Origin: CAVRAW01 sp963716135
Lineage (GTDB): Bacteria > Planctomycetota > Planctomycetia > Pirellulales > JADZDJ01
NCBI GenBank assembly: GCA_963716135.1
Contig: OY970289.1
Span: forward strand, 4,182,307-4,246,306
Direction: 5' to 3'
Length of the DNA stretch: 64,000 nucleotides
Part shown: positions 9,005 to 17,415 of the stretch, piece after piece
Layout: each line of letters starts with the position of its first letter
How positions within the stretch are numbered: the stretch's first letter is position 1
Position numbers and translations under genes: made by a program
The notes under the pieces: model-generated
Told to the model about the DNA's origin: nothing
The model's input: only the letters and a program-made list of their open reading frames with translations
The model's database searches: none

Positions 9005-9080
9005 GAATGACTAAATGTCTAAATGACTGAATGACTAAACGACATCGAGTATCATCCTTCATTTAGTCATTCAGGCATTC
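9005..9080. repeat. short tandem repeat tract with inverted arms
   Basis: The left arm (9005-9042) has about five copies of a unit like aatgacta or aatgtcta. The right arm (9060-9080) carries the reverse complement, tttagtcattcag. It lies between a terminator and the nnrE start codon, so it would sit in the nnrE leader. Confidence 0.8.
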
Positions 9081-9084
9081 CTCC

Positions 9085-9782
9085 ATGTTCGTTCTTACCC
9101 GCAACCAGGTTCGCCAACTCGATCGCCGCGCGATCCAAGAATACGGCATCAGTGGCCTGGTGCTGATGGAAAACGCCGGCCGCGGCTGCACCGACGTGCT
9201 CTGCAAGTTGCTTCTGAAGCCCCCGGTTCCACCGGGGGATCGCGCTGCCAACAAACCCGCCACTCCGCAAGTCGTCATCGTTTGCGGGAAAGGCAACAAC
9301 GGCGGCGACGGATTTGTGATTGCTCGTCATCTCGGTCTGCGCGGTATCGACGTGCGCGTGCTGATGTTGGCCGACCCAAAAGATCTAACCGGCGACGCCG
9401 CGGCGAATTATCAAATCATTGCCAAAGCCGGCCTGCGAATCGTTCCGTTTGCCGCGTCAGAACTCGCCGAAGCAACGTGGTTGGTTGACGCCATACTTGG
9501 CACGGGCGCAACCGGCGAACCCAAATCGCCGCTGGCTGAAGCGATCGATGCCATGAATGCCAGTGGCATCCCGATCCTCGCCGTCGATGTGCCCAGCGGT
9601 TTGGATTGCGACACCGGCGCCGCGGCGAAGCACACGATTCGCGCCGCCCACACGTGTACATTCGTCGCCGCGAAGCCAGGATTTTTTGCGCCGGCGCAGA
9701 ACAATACGTTGGCCAATTGCACGTGCTGGATATCGGTGCGCCACGGAAGTTGCTAGACGAGGTAGCGGCGACTAAGCAATGA
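9085..9782 (+). CDS. nnrE: NAD(P)H-hydrate epimerase, frameshifted near the C-terminus
   Basis: NnrE (YjeF N-terminal family) epimerises the R form of NAD(P)HX so that the dehydratase can repair it. The N-terminus MFVLTRNQVRQLDRRAIQEY and the motifs VLMENAGRG, GKGNNGGDGFVIAR and AVDVPSGLDCDTG are typical. As read, the frame ends at 9756 with a foreign tail. Adding one G near 9691-9694 (gcgccgg-gcagaa) restores GAEQYVGQLHVLDIGAPRKL and a TGA at 9780-9782, giving a normal ~232 residues. The restored end overlaps the convergent DUF1501 gene by 11 bp. Its partner dehydratase, nnrD, is 22 kb away rather than fused. Confidence 0.88.
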
Positions 9783-11247
9783 TTTCCTTGATCACCTTCC
9801 CGCTGGTGATCGTCAATCGTTCGTCGCGCCCATTGTGCTGGAATGTGAGCTGCTCGTGGTCAAGACCCAGTAGTGCCAGGATCGTGGCGTGAATGTCGTG
9901 CACGTGGGCTTTGTTCTCGACCGCATATAGTCCCACCTCGTCGGTCGCGCCGTAAACGGTGCCTCCCTTGGTGCCGCCGCCGGCCATCCACATCGTGAAG
10001 CCGTATGGGTTGTGATCTCGCCCGGTGCCGCTTTCGCTCATCGGCGTGCGGCCGAATTCGCCCCCCCAGATCACCAGCGTGCTATCCAATAGGCCCCGGC
10101 GCTTGAGATCTTTGATCAGCCCGGCGATCGGCCGATCGGTTTCCTTGCAATATTGGCTGTGATTCCCTTCCACGTCGCTGTGTGCATCCCACTTGCTGCC
10201 CGAGCCCATATAAAGCTGCACGAAGCGCACGCCGCGCTCCACCAATCGCCGCGCCATCAAGCAATTACGCCCATTGGCGGCAGTTTCTGTTTGATCGATC
10301 CCATACAGCGCCAGCGTTTCCGCCGTCTCGCTGGTGAAATCGGTCGCTTCCGGCGCCGCCGATTGCATGCGGTAAGCCAGCTCGTACGCGGCAATCCGCG
10401 CTTCCAGTCCATCATCGTCCTGCCGGCCCTGCAGATGCTGACGATTGAGCTGCTGGATGAAATCCAGCGTGTGCCGCTGCCGATCAGCGGTGTTTCCGTC
10501 TGCAGGCGACACGTGCAAAATCGGCGTCTTGCCATCGCGGAACTTTGTTCCCTGATAGGTGGACGGCATGAAGCCGGTGCTCCATTGCCGGCTGCCCCCG
10601 GGCGGCTCGTTCTGATAATCCGTCATCACCACGAAGCCTGGCAGGCTATCCGTCACCGCCCCCAAGCCATACAACGTCCACGATCCCAAGCATGGCCTGC
10701 CGCCCAAAAGTGCGCCGGTGTTCATCTCGCAAACGCTGCTCACGTGCGTCAATCCGTCTGCCCAACAGGATCGGATCACCGCCATCTCGTCGGCACACGT
10801 GGCGATTTCAGGATACCAATCGCTCACCCAAATGCCCGACTCGCCGTGCTGCTTGAACTTCCGCTGGCTGGCCAACAAGGGCGTGAAGGCCGTTTTGCCC
10901 ATCGCTGTTTCCGGCTTGGTGAAGCTTTCCGGCAACGGCTTGCCGGCAAGCTTGGTCAATGCCGGCTTCGGATCGAACAAATCGAGATGACTCGGCCCGC
11001 CGTCGATAAAGCACCAGATGACCGACTTTGCTTTGGCAGGGAATTGCGGCGGCTTGGCGGCCAACGGATTCGTCGCGGCCGCCGATGCCGCGCTCTCGGT
11101 CGCAAATACTTCGCGGCTCAATAACGACCACAAGGCCAGCGACCCAAACCCCGCCCCCGCGCGATACAGAAAATCCCGCCGCGAATGGGCAGCCTCAGAG
11201 TGCGGAATGCGGAGTGCGGAGTGCGGCGGGACGAAGTTGTTGCTCAT
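9772..11247 (-). CDS. DUF1501 domain-containing protein (Tat-exported, sulfatase-like fold)
   Basis: The 491-residue protein has a twin-arginine signal at about residues 22-48 (SRRDFLYRAGAGFGSLALWS). It belongs to the DUF1501 family, which has an alkaline-phosphatase/sulfatase-like fold. Visible family features are the FIDGGPSHLDLFDPKP motif, ADEMAVIRSC and WGGEFGRTPMSESGTGRDHN near the C-terminus. Planctomycetes carry many DUF1501 genes, nearly always beside a DUF1549/DUF1553 cytochrome-like gene, as here (11291-13644, same strand). The pair is suspected to act in periplasmic breakdown of complex polymers, but no activity is proven. The first ~20 residues are encoded by an intergenic-type repeat tract. 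No other start codon is available. Confidence 0.88.
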   Translation of the reverse strand: MSNNFVPPHSALRIPHSEAAHSRRDFLYRAGAGFGSLALWSLLSREVFATESAASAAATNPLAAKPPQFPAKAKSVIWCFIDGGPSHLDLFDPKPALTKLAGKPLPESFTKPETAMGKTAFTPLLASQRKFKQHGESGIWVSDWYPEIATCADEMAVIRSCWADGLTHVSSVCEMNTGALLGGRPCLGSWTLYGLGAVTDSLPGFVVMTDYQNEPPGGSRQWSTGFMPSTYQGTKFRDGKTPILHVSPADGNTADRQRHTLDFIQQLNRQHLQGRQDDDGLEARIAAYELAYRMQSAAPEATDFTSETAETLALYGIDQTETAANGRNCLMARRLVERGVRFVQLYMGSGSKWDAHSDVEGNHSQYCKETDRPIAGLIKDLKRRGLLDSTLVIWGGEFGRTPMSESGTGRDHNPYGFTMWMAGGGTKGGTVYGATDEVGLYAVENKAHVHDIHATILALLGLDHEQLTFQHNGRDERLTITSGKVIKEIIA

Positions 11248-11287
11248 AGATTGTTACTCCGAATTCCGAACTCCGAGCTCCGCACTA
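11196..11287. repeat. short tandem repeat tract overlapping the DUF1501 start
   Basis: Tandem copies of gcggagt/gcggaat fill 11198-11225, and copies of ctccgaa/ctccgag fill 11258-11285. The arms are roughly inverted around the DUF1501 start codon (11245-11247). The left arm is therefore translated as PHSALRIPHSE in that protein. Confidence 0.8.
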
Positions 11288-11290
11288 CTT

Positions 11291-13644
11291 TCAATCGACA
11301 TATAAAAACTCGTTGGAGCACAGCATCGCATGGCAAAAATCAAGCACGGCGGCGGCTTTCGCTCGAGCCACCTTCGCCGGCAGCGGCGCCGGCAAATGCT
11401 CGTCATCTAGCTTGAATTCTTCGCGCGCGATTGTCTCGGCTTCGGCGTCGATGAATGTCTCGGCGGCTTTAATTTCTTCGTCGTGCGGCACCCGGCCGTA
11501 CGCTTCGAAGTATGCCTCGCGAACCAACTTCGCCTCGTCGTCGCCGCAATTGCTTATCAGCTTTCCACTCCAATGCCGCGCCGCCTGGGCGGTCAGTTCG
11601 CCATTCAATAATTCCAGCGCTTGCGGCGCCGTGGTGGTCGTTGTGCGCCGCGGGCAGCTATTGTGCATGTCGGGCTGATCGAACGCCTCGAAAATCGGCA
11701 GCCGCATGTTGCGCTTCGCAAACACGTAGATCGAACGTCGATTGCGGTCTTCGATTTTCGCGTCGGGATCCCAACTATAGCGCGACGACGCCAGATCGGC
11801 CGGCAGTTCCGGCATCGCGCTGGGCCCGTACATTCGCAGGTTTAGTTGATCGGAAACCTCCAGCATCGCATCGCGCAGCGCCTCCCCCTCCAATCGCTGG
11901 CGGCGAGCGTGCCAAAGCAAATTGTCGCTCGCATCGGCAGCCAGCGCCTTCTCTTGCTCAGGTTCCTTGGGGTCGACCTGCGACGATTGACAATAGGCGG
12001 CCGACATCACCATCAGTCGCTGCAGCGGCTTCAGATGCCAACCATTAGCCACCAATTCGGCCGCCAACCAGTCGAGCAACTCTTGATGCGAGGGGTTTCC
12101 GCCCATCGCGCCGAAATCGTTCGTCGTCGCCACGATGCCCTGGCCAAAATGAAACTGCCACAGGCGATTGACGATCACACGCGCCGTCAACGGATGATCG
12201 GGCCGCGTCAGCCAATTCGCCAATGCCGTCCGACGGCCGGTGGAATTCGGCCGAGCCTGGGCGCTTTGATCTCCGGTTCACTGACGCCCAAAAACTCCGG
12301 AAAGCCGGGGGTCACTTCCTTGCCGGGCTTGTGAAAATCGCCCCCGGCCAGCACGCACGTCGGCGGCGCCTCAGCATCGCCATCGTAGACCGCCATCGCC
12401 GTGGGCAGCGGCTGCGGCTTCATCGAATCGAACTTCGCCAACTCGTCCATTTGCTGGTCGTACTGCTTGCGCTCCTCCGGACTGCACCGGCGGTATGCCC
12501 GCTGGACGCGCGATTCCACCCATTCCTCTGTTTCCGCCACGAGCTGCTTTTGCATGCAGTTCCGCTTTTCTGGCGGCGTGTTGATGGCCTTGATCGTGTC
12601 GGGATCGTACGCTGAGATCGCATCCTGCATGGCCTCCTGGCGCTCGTCGGCCAGTTCGCTGTCGATCGCGCTGCGGATCGACTTGGTGGCTTCGTCCCAC
12701 GCCGACATGCGCTTGTCGTATTCCGACTTTTGGTCGGCCGTCGCAATCGGAACATCGTCGGCCGGCAACACGGCCGCAAAACAAGCCTGCAAGCGGTAAT
12801 AGTCGATCTGCTTGATCGCGTCGAATTTGTGGTCGTGGCAGCGGGCGCATCCGACCGTCAACCCGAGGAACGCCAACGACGTGTTCTCCGTAATGTCGTC
12901 CAGAATTTCCTGCCGCTCTTGCACGATGTTCGATGCATTCGCCTCTTCGGGATACAGGCGCAGCAAACCCGTGGCAATCAACGCCTGCGGATTGTTCGGC
13001 TCCAATTCATCGCCGGCCAATTGTTGGCGGATAAATTGGTCGTAAGGCAGATCGTCGTTGAATGCGCGAATCACATAATCGCGGTACTTGTACGCATCCG
13101 GCCGCAGACTGTCTTTTTTGAAGCCCTCGGTCTCGCTATATCGCACCAGGTCCAGCCAGTGCTGCGCCCAGCGCTCGCCGTACCGCGGCGAGTCCAGCAG
13201 CCGATCGACCACTTTCGTGTATGCCTCCGGCGAACGATCGGCGAGAAAATCGGCCTGCTCTTTCGGCGTAGGGGGCAAACCGGTCAGATCGTACGTCACC
13301 CGCCGCAATACCGTCAGCTTGTCGGCCGCGGCGCTGGGCGACAACTGCTTATCTTCCAGCTTCTGTGCAACGAAGGCGTCGATCGGATTGCGGACCCAAT
13401 TGCCAAGCCGCTTCACCTCGGGCACGGCCGGCCGACCCAAAGGCAAAAAGGGCCAATCGCCCGTTTTGAACTCCCCGGTTGCCGCGGCGGAAGTCTCGAC
13501 CCTCGGCGCTTCGGCGGCAGCAGCCAGATTCCTCCCGCTCGCCATCGCGCCAGGGACCAGCACGGCGAGGCATATCAGTAGAGATTTTGCGCGTCCACTT
13601 TGCCGGTGCGTACGAGACGAACCCGGACCCGGTTTGGGCGTCAT
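11291..13644 (-). CDS. DUF1549/DUF1553 domain protein, frameshifted
   Basis: Joined across one missing base (about 12253-12262), this is a ~784-residue exported protein. After a signal peptide comes DUF1549 (IDAFVAQKLEDKQLSPSAAA, YDLTGLPPTP, WAQHWLDLVRY). A CARCHDHKFD motif follows near residue 225, with CxxCH as in haem-binding cytochromes. The C-terminal DUF1553 shows NWLTRPDHPLTARVIVNRLW, GNPSHQELLDWLA and NRRSIYVFAKRN. It lacks the separate N-terminal planctomycete cytochrome-c domain that many homologues carry. The ATG at 13644 has a gaggag Shine-Dalgarno. It precedes its usual DUF1501 partner, with 44 bp between the coding regions. The exact role is unknown; exported, redox-linked polymer processing is only suspected. 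Confidence 0.88.
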
Positions 13645-13930
13645 GGGCGTGTGACTCCTCAACGATTAACGCTCGCCGAGGTTAGTAGGAAGGCTAAAAG
13701 CGGTGGGACTTACTGGCAGGATTCTCGTAGTTTCGCACATCCATGTTTTTGTTGCAAGCGCGAGTGCGGCTCCGTGCCAATTGCAGCCCGATTGCGGTTC
13801 TTGTAGGCTGGTGTCGCCGATAGCTTTGGGCAAATTCCGCCGCCAGCGCGCTCCTGCCGGCTGCTTGCAAAGTGTTACAATTTAACATTCCGTGGCGCTG
13901 CATTTTTCATCCGCCCACTGGAGGATCGAC

Positions 13931-14833
13931 ATGACCGGCTACGCTCATCCAGAAGTGCTCGTGTCCACCGCTTGGGTGGCGGAGCACTTGAACGATCCAA
14001 ACATTCGCATCGTGGAATCGGACGAAGACGTGCTCTTGTACACGCAAGGCCACGTCCCCGGCGCCGTGAAGATCGATTGGCATACCGATTTGCAGGACGC
14101 GATCGTGCGCGATTACATCGGCAAAGAGCGCTTCGCCCAGTTGTGTGCCTCCAAAGGCATCGCCAACGACACCACGGTCGTCTTCTACGGCGACAAAAAC
14201 AACTGGTGGGCTTGCTACGCCTTCTGGGTGTTCAAGCTGTTTGGCCACGAAAAATGTCTGATCATGGACGGCGGCCGCAAACGTTGGGAAGCCGATGGCC
14301 GAGCGTGGTCGCGCGACCAGGAGTCCAATTATCCCCGCACTTCATACACGGCCAAAGATCCCGATCTTTCGATCCGCGCCTTCCGCGACGAGGTGCTCAA
14401 GCACACCCGCGCCGGCAAGCCGCTAGTCGATGTGCGTTCGCCGGGGGAATACGTCGGCGATTTGATCGCCATGCCCGATTATCCGCAGGAAGGGGCCCTG
14501 CGCGGCGGCCACATTCCCGGAGCGGCGAACATCCCCTGGTCGAAGGCCACCAACGACGATGGCACCTTCAAATCGGCCAAAGAACTGGAAAAACTGTACT
14601 GCAAGGAAAACCATCTTTCCCGCCGCGGCCGCACCATCGCCTATTGCCGCATCGGCGAACGTTCCAGCCACACCTGGTTCGTGCTGAGATATTTGCTCGG
14701 CTTCGGCAACGTCAAGAATTACGATGGCTCCTGGACCGAGTGGGGCAACATGGTCGGCATGCCCATCCAGCGCGGCCCCGAAGTCGGCAGTGCGCAGCCG
14801 CAAAAAGCGGCTGAACCGAGTGCCGCAACGTAA
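13931..14833 (+). CDS. sulfurtransferase (thiosulfate/3-mercaptopyruvate type, tandem rhodanese)
   Basis: The 300-residue protein has two rhodanese domains. The N-terminal one (about 1-130) is the inactive type, with HVPGAVKIDWHTDLQD. The C-terminal one (about 150-285) carries the active-site loop CRIGERSSHTWF, with the persulfide-forming Cys near residue 239, after GGHIPGAANIPW. Such enzymes move sulfane sulfur from thiosulfate or mercaptopyruvate to an acceptor. A ggagg Shine-Dalgarno (13919-13923) fixes the ATG at 13931. The sufE gene starts 24 bp downstream on the same strand, suggesting the two act in one sulfur relay. No signal peptide, so cytoplasmic. Confidence 0.9.
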   Translation: MTGYAHPEVLVSTAWVAEHLNDPNIRIVESDEDVLLYTQGHVPGAVKIDWHTDLQDAIVRDYIGKERFAQLCASKGIANDTTVVFYGDKNNWWACYAFWVFKLFGHEKCLIMDGGRKRWEADGRAWSRDQESNYPRTSYTAKDPDLSIRAFRDEVLKHTRAGKPLVDVRSPGEYVGDLIAMPDYPQEGALRGGHIPGAANIPWSKATNDDGTFKSAKELEKLYCKENHLSRRGRTIAYCRIGERSSHTWFVLRYLLGFGNVKNYDGSWTEWGNMVGMPIQRGPEVGSAQPQKAAEPSAAT

Positions 14834-14857
14834 ATCTCGCCCCTCGTCTCTTATTCC

Positions 14858-15285
14858 ATGCCCGTCAACGCCAAGCTCGAACAGATCATCGGCGAGTTTG
14901 CCGATCTGGAACCGCGCGAGCGATTGGAACTGCTGCTGGAATTCGCGGAAAAGCTGCCGCCGCTGCCTGAGCGTTATCATGCCGAGCGCGACGCCGGACT
15001 GAATCGCATCGTCGAGTGTCAGACCCCCACGTTCATTTGGGTGGAAATCGTCGACGGCCGCGTGCAGATGTACGCCGATTGCGCCCCGAAGCCCCCACGG
15101 TAAAAGGCTTCGTCAGCATCTTGGTCGAAGCTTTCAGCGGCTCAAAGCCGGAGGAAGTTTTGGCCACACCCGAAGATCTGCTCAAGCGGCTGGGGCTGAT
15201 CGAAGCGTTGGGCATGGTCCGCATGCGCGGCCTGGCCGCCATTCAGCATTACATCCGCGCCCAAGTTCGCAAAGCCGCCGCGTGA
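14858..15285 (+). CDS. sufE: SufE family protein, frameshifted
   Basis: SufE accepts sulfur from a cysteine desulfurase as a persulfide and passes it to Fe-S cluster assembly. The N-terminal half (MPVNAKLEQIIGEFADLEP, then IVECQTPTFIWVEI with the acceptor Cys near residue 53) ends prematurely at 15103. The C-terminal half (PTVKGFVSILVEAFSG, ATPEDLLKRLGL, AIQHYIRAQVRKA) continues in another frame to 15285. Adding one G at about 15086-15088 joins them as CAPEAPTVKGF, giving 142 residues, the usual SufE length. It follows the rhodanese gene. No sufS or other suf gene is in the window. Confidence 0.87.
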
Positions 15286-15333
15286 CGCGAAAGCTGCGTT
15301 CGTTGGCGCCGGCCGCATGGCACCCATCTCAAT

Positions 15334-16254
15334 TCACGTCATTTTCCGCACCAGCCAATCGCCAAACCGCGGAAACAACTGAATCACGCCGATGAACAGC
15401 CGCGCCAAGCCGGGATAAATCAACTCCGGCTGCCGCCGCCGGCACGCTCGCAAGATGACTGCTGCAAGCTTCTCCGGCCGAATCGGCTGAATCCGCACTC
15501 CAGCACCCGGCTTTCCCGCCCGCGCCGGCAAGCCCTCGAGCTGATCGGCGTACCGCTGGCCGGAATCTTCGCGGGCGATCGGCCCCGGCGACACCAGCAA
15601 GACGTGAACCCCCTGCGGGCCAAGCTCCAATCGCAATTGCTGCGTGTACGCGGCCAAAGCAAATTTCGTGACGGCGTAGGCGCCCACATAACGGCTGGCC
15701 GATTTGCCCGACAGCGAGCCGATGTTGACCAGATGTCCGCGGCTGCGGATCAAATAGGGTGCGGCCGCCCTCGTACACCGCACCGCCCCCAAAAAATTCA
15801 GATCAAACAGGCTCTGAAAATCTTCGGGCGTAACGTCGAGCACGGCCGCACGGGCCGACCGGCCCACGTTATTCACCAGCACGTCCAGCCTGCCAAAATG
15901 AGCGATCGTTTGCTCGATTAAGGAATCGACTTGATCCTGCTGGGTCACGTCGGCGGGGATGGCCAGCACCCGCGTGCCGAACCTGCGCAGTTGAACCGCG
16001 ACGCTTTCCAGGACTTCCGCCGACCGTGCGGACACCACCACGTCGGCGCCGGCTTGGGCAAACGACTCCGCCAGGGACCGGCCCAATCCGCTGGAACCGC
16101 CGGTAATCAGCACCACCTTGCCCGACCAATAGGCGACCGTCGATGGTCGCCCCACCGACATCGCTTGAGGTGGATCAACCGGATCGATGCCCGATTGGCC
16201 CGCAATCGATGCGGCCGGCGCGGCGGAAGTCGACGATGTAGCGCCCGAGGCCAT
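15334..16254 (-). CDS. SDR family NAD(P)-dependent oxidoreductase
   Basis: The ~306-residue short-chain dehydrogenase has the cofactor motif TGGSSGLGRSLA near residue 52, the NNVG motif, the catalytic Ser in NIGSLSG and the YxxxK pair in GAYAVTKFALA. The first ~40 residues (MASGATSSTSAAPAAS) are low-complexity and could be an over-long start; an ATG further in (MSVGRPST) is an alternative. A C-terminal stretch (ARLFIGVIQLFPRFGDWLV) is hydrophobic, as in membrane-associated SDRs that act on lipids or sphingoid bases. The substrate cannot be assigned. Transcribed convergently with sufE. Confidence 0.85.
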   Translation of the reverse strand: MASGATSSTSAAPAASIAGQSGIDPVDPPQAMSVGRPSTVAYWSGKVVLITGGSSGLGRSLAESFAQAGADVVVSARSAEVLESVAVQLRRFGTRVLAIPADVTQQDQVDSLIEQTIAHFGRLDVLVNNVGRSARAAVLDVTPEDFQSLFDLNFLGAVRCTRAAAPYLIRSRGHLVNIGSLSGKSASRYVGAYAVTKFALAAYTQQLRLELGPQGVHVLLVSPGPIAREDSGQRYADQLEGLPARAGKPGAGVRIQPIRPEKLAAVILRACRRRQPELIYPGLARLFIGVIQLFPRFGDWLVRKMT

Positions 16255-16456
16255 GGATAAATTCACGTCTTCGACAATCCGAGATGTGCCTGCGAGGCTT
16301 GAAAGTAAATAGTAGAGTTAAGTCTAACCCTCTCGATCAATCGACGCCAGCGCGGAACGCAGCGCATCGTGCTTGCCCTGGCCCGACAAACTCCGTACCA
16401 TCCACACGACCGCTCCGATTTTCGATTCGTTCGACGAAGCATTAGTTAGCAGTCCG

Positions 16457-17386
16457 ATGCGAACGCAAAAGCTCACCGATCAGTTTCAGCACGTCATCGA
16501 TCTGGCTGCCCAGTTGGCCGAGGTCGTATCGGCCGACGCGCTGATGATCCTGCTGGAAGGCTTGACCGATTGGGCGCAATTGCGGCGCGCGGTCGGCCGG
16601 CGCCGGGTCCTGCTCGCCGCCGATCTCGCCTCGGAATTGGAAGGGGCCGCCGACGCGGGCTTCCCCGTCGTCGTCCTCAACATGGCCGACAGCCCCGTGC
16701 AAGAAAAGCTCACGCAAGCTCTTTTGGAAAGCGTGGCCGACGATATCCTGACGCCCGGCGCCCGCGTCGTGGCCATTTACAGCGGCTTCGAGGCCGACAC
16801 GATCGACTCGATCAGCATCATTCATCTGGGCGAACATCTGGGTCGGCTGACGTCGCGAGATTTGCGGCAGCTCGAAACGAAAGTGCCGCTCGATACGTTG
16901 AAAGTCGTCGTCGATTTGGCGCTGGACATCGGCCGTGAAGGGCGCGAAGGCAAACCCGTGGGAACTCTGTTCGTCGTCGGCGACACGCGAAAGGTCGTCG
17001 CTTGCAGCCATCCCGTCGGCTTCGATCCGGTACGCGGCTACAGCCGCAAGGAACGCAACCTGTTCGATCCGAAGGTGCGGGAAGGCATCAAGGAGATCGC
17101 GCAAATGGACGGCGCCTTTGTCGTCAATCCCGACGGCACCGTCGAGGCCGCTTCGCGGTACATTGACGCCTCGGCCGAAACCATCACGCTTTCCAAAGGC
17201 CTTGGAGCGCGACACTGGGCGGCCGCGGCAGTCACCAGAAAAACCAAGGCCGTGGCCGTGGCCGTCAGCGAATCCAACGGCACCGTGCGCATCTTCCACA
17301 ACGGCGAAGTGATCTTGCGGATCGAGCCCTTCCGCCGCGCCATGAAGTGGAAGGATTTCGAATACGAGCCGCCCCCGGCCGAGTAG
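16457..17386 (+). CDS. DisA_N domain protein, probable diadenylate cyclase (DacZ-like)
   Basis: The 309-residue soluble protein has two parts. Residues ~30-150 resemble the small regulatory fold seen at the front of archaeal DacZ (SELEGAADAGFPVVVLNMAD, GARVVAIYSGF). Residues ~165-300 are a DisA_N nucleotide-binding domain: GTLFVVGDTRKV, then MDGAFVVNPDGTVEAA with the metal-binding Asp218, KGLGARHWAAAAVT with Arg252-His253, and VSESNGTVRIFHNGEV. Diadenylate cyclases make c-di-AMP from two ATP. The usual RHR is RHW here, a variant that I associate with the archaeal-type branch. The ATG at 16457 is preferred to the TTG at 16373. Cytoplasmic, with no membrane segment. Family membership is sure; activity is inferred. 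Confidence 0.75.
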   Translation: MRTQKLTDQFQHVIDLAAQLAEVVSADALMILLEGLTDWAQLRRAVGRRRVLLAADLASELEGAADAGFPVVVLNMADSPVQEKLTQALLESVADDILTPGARVVAIYSGFEADTIDSISIIHLGEHLGRLTSRDLRQLETKVPLDTLKVVVDLALDIGREGREGKPVGTLFVVGDTRKVVACSHPVGFDPVRGYSRKERNLFDPKVREGIKEIAQMDGAFVVNPDGTVEAASRYIDASAETITLSKGLGARHWAAAAVTRKTKAVAVAVSESNGTVRIFHNGEVILRIEPFRRAMKWKDFEYEPPPAE

Positions 17387-17415
17387 TCGCTTTCAAACGC
17401 CCAATACGTTTGCGC

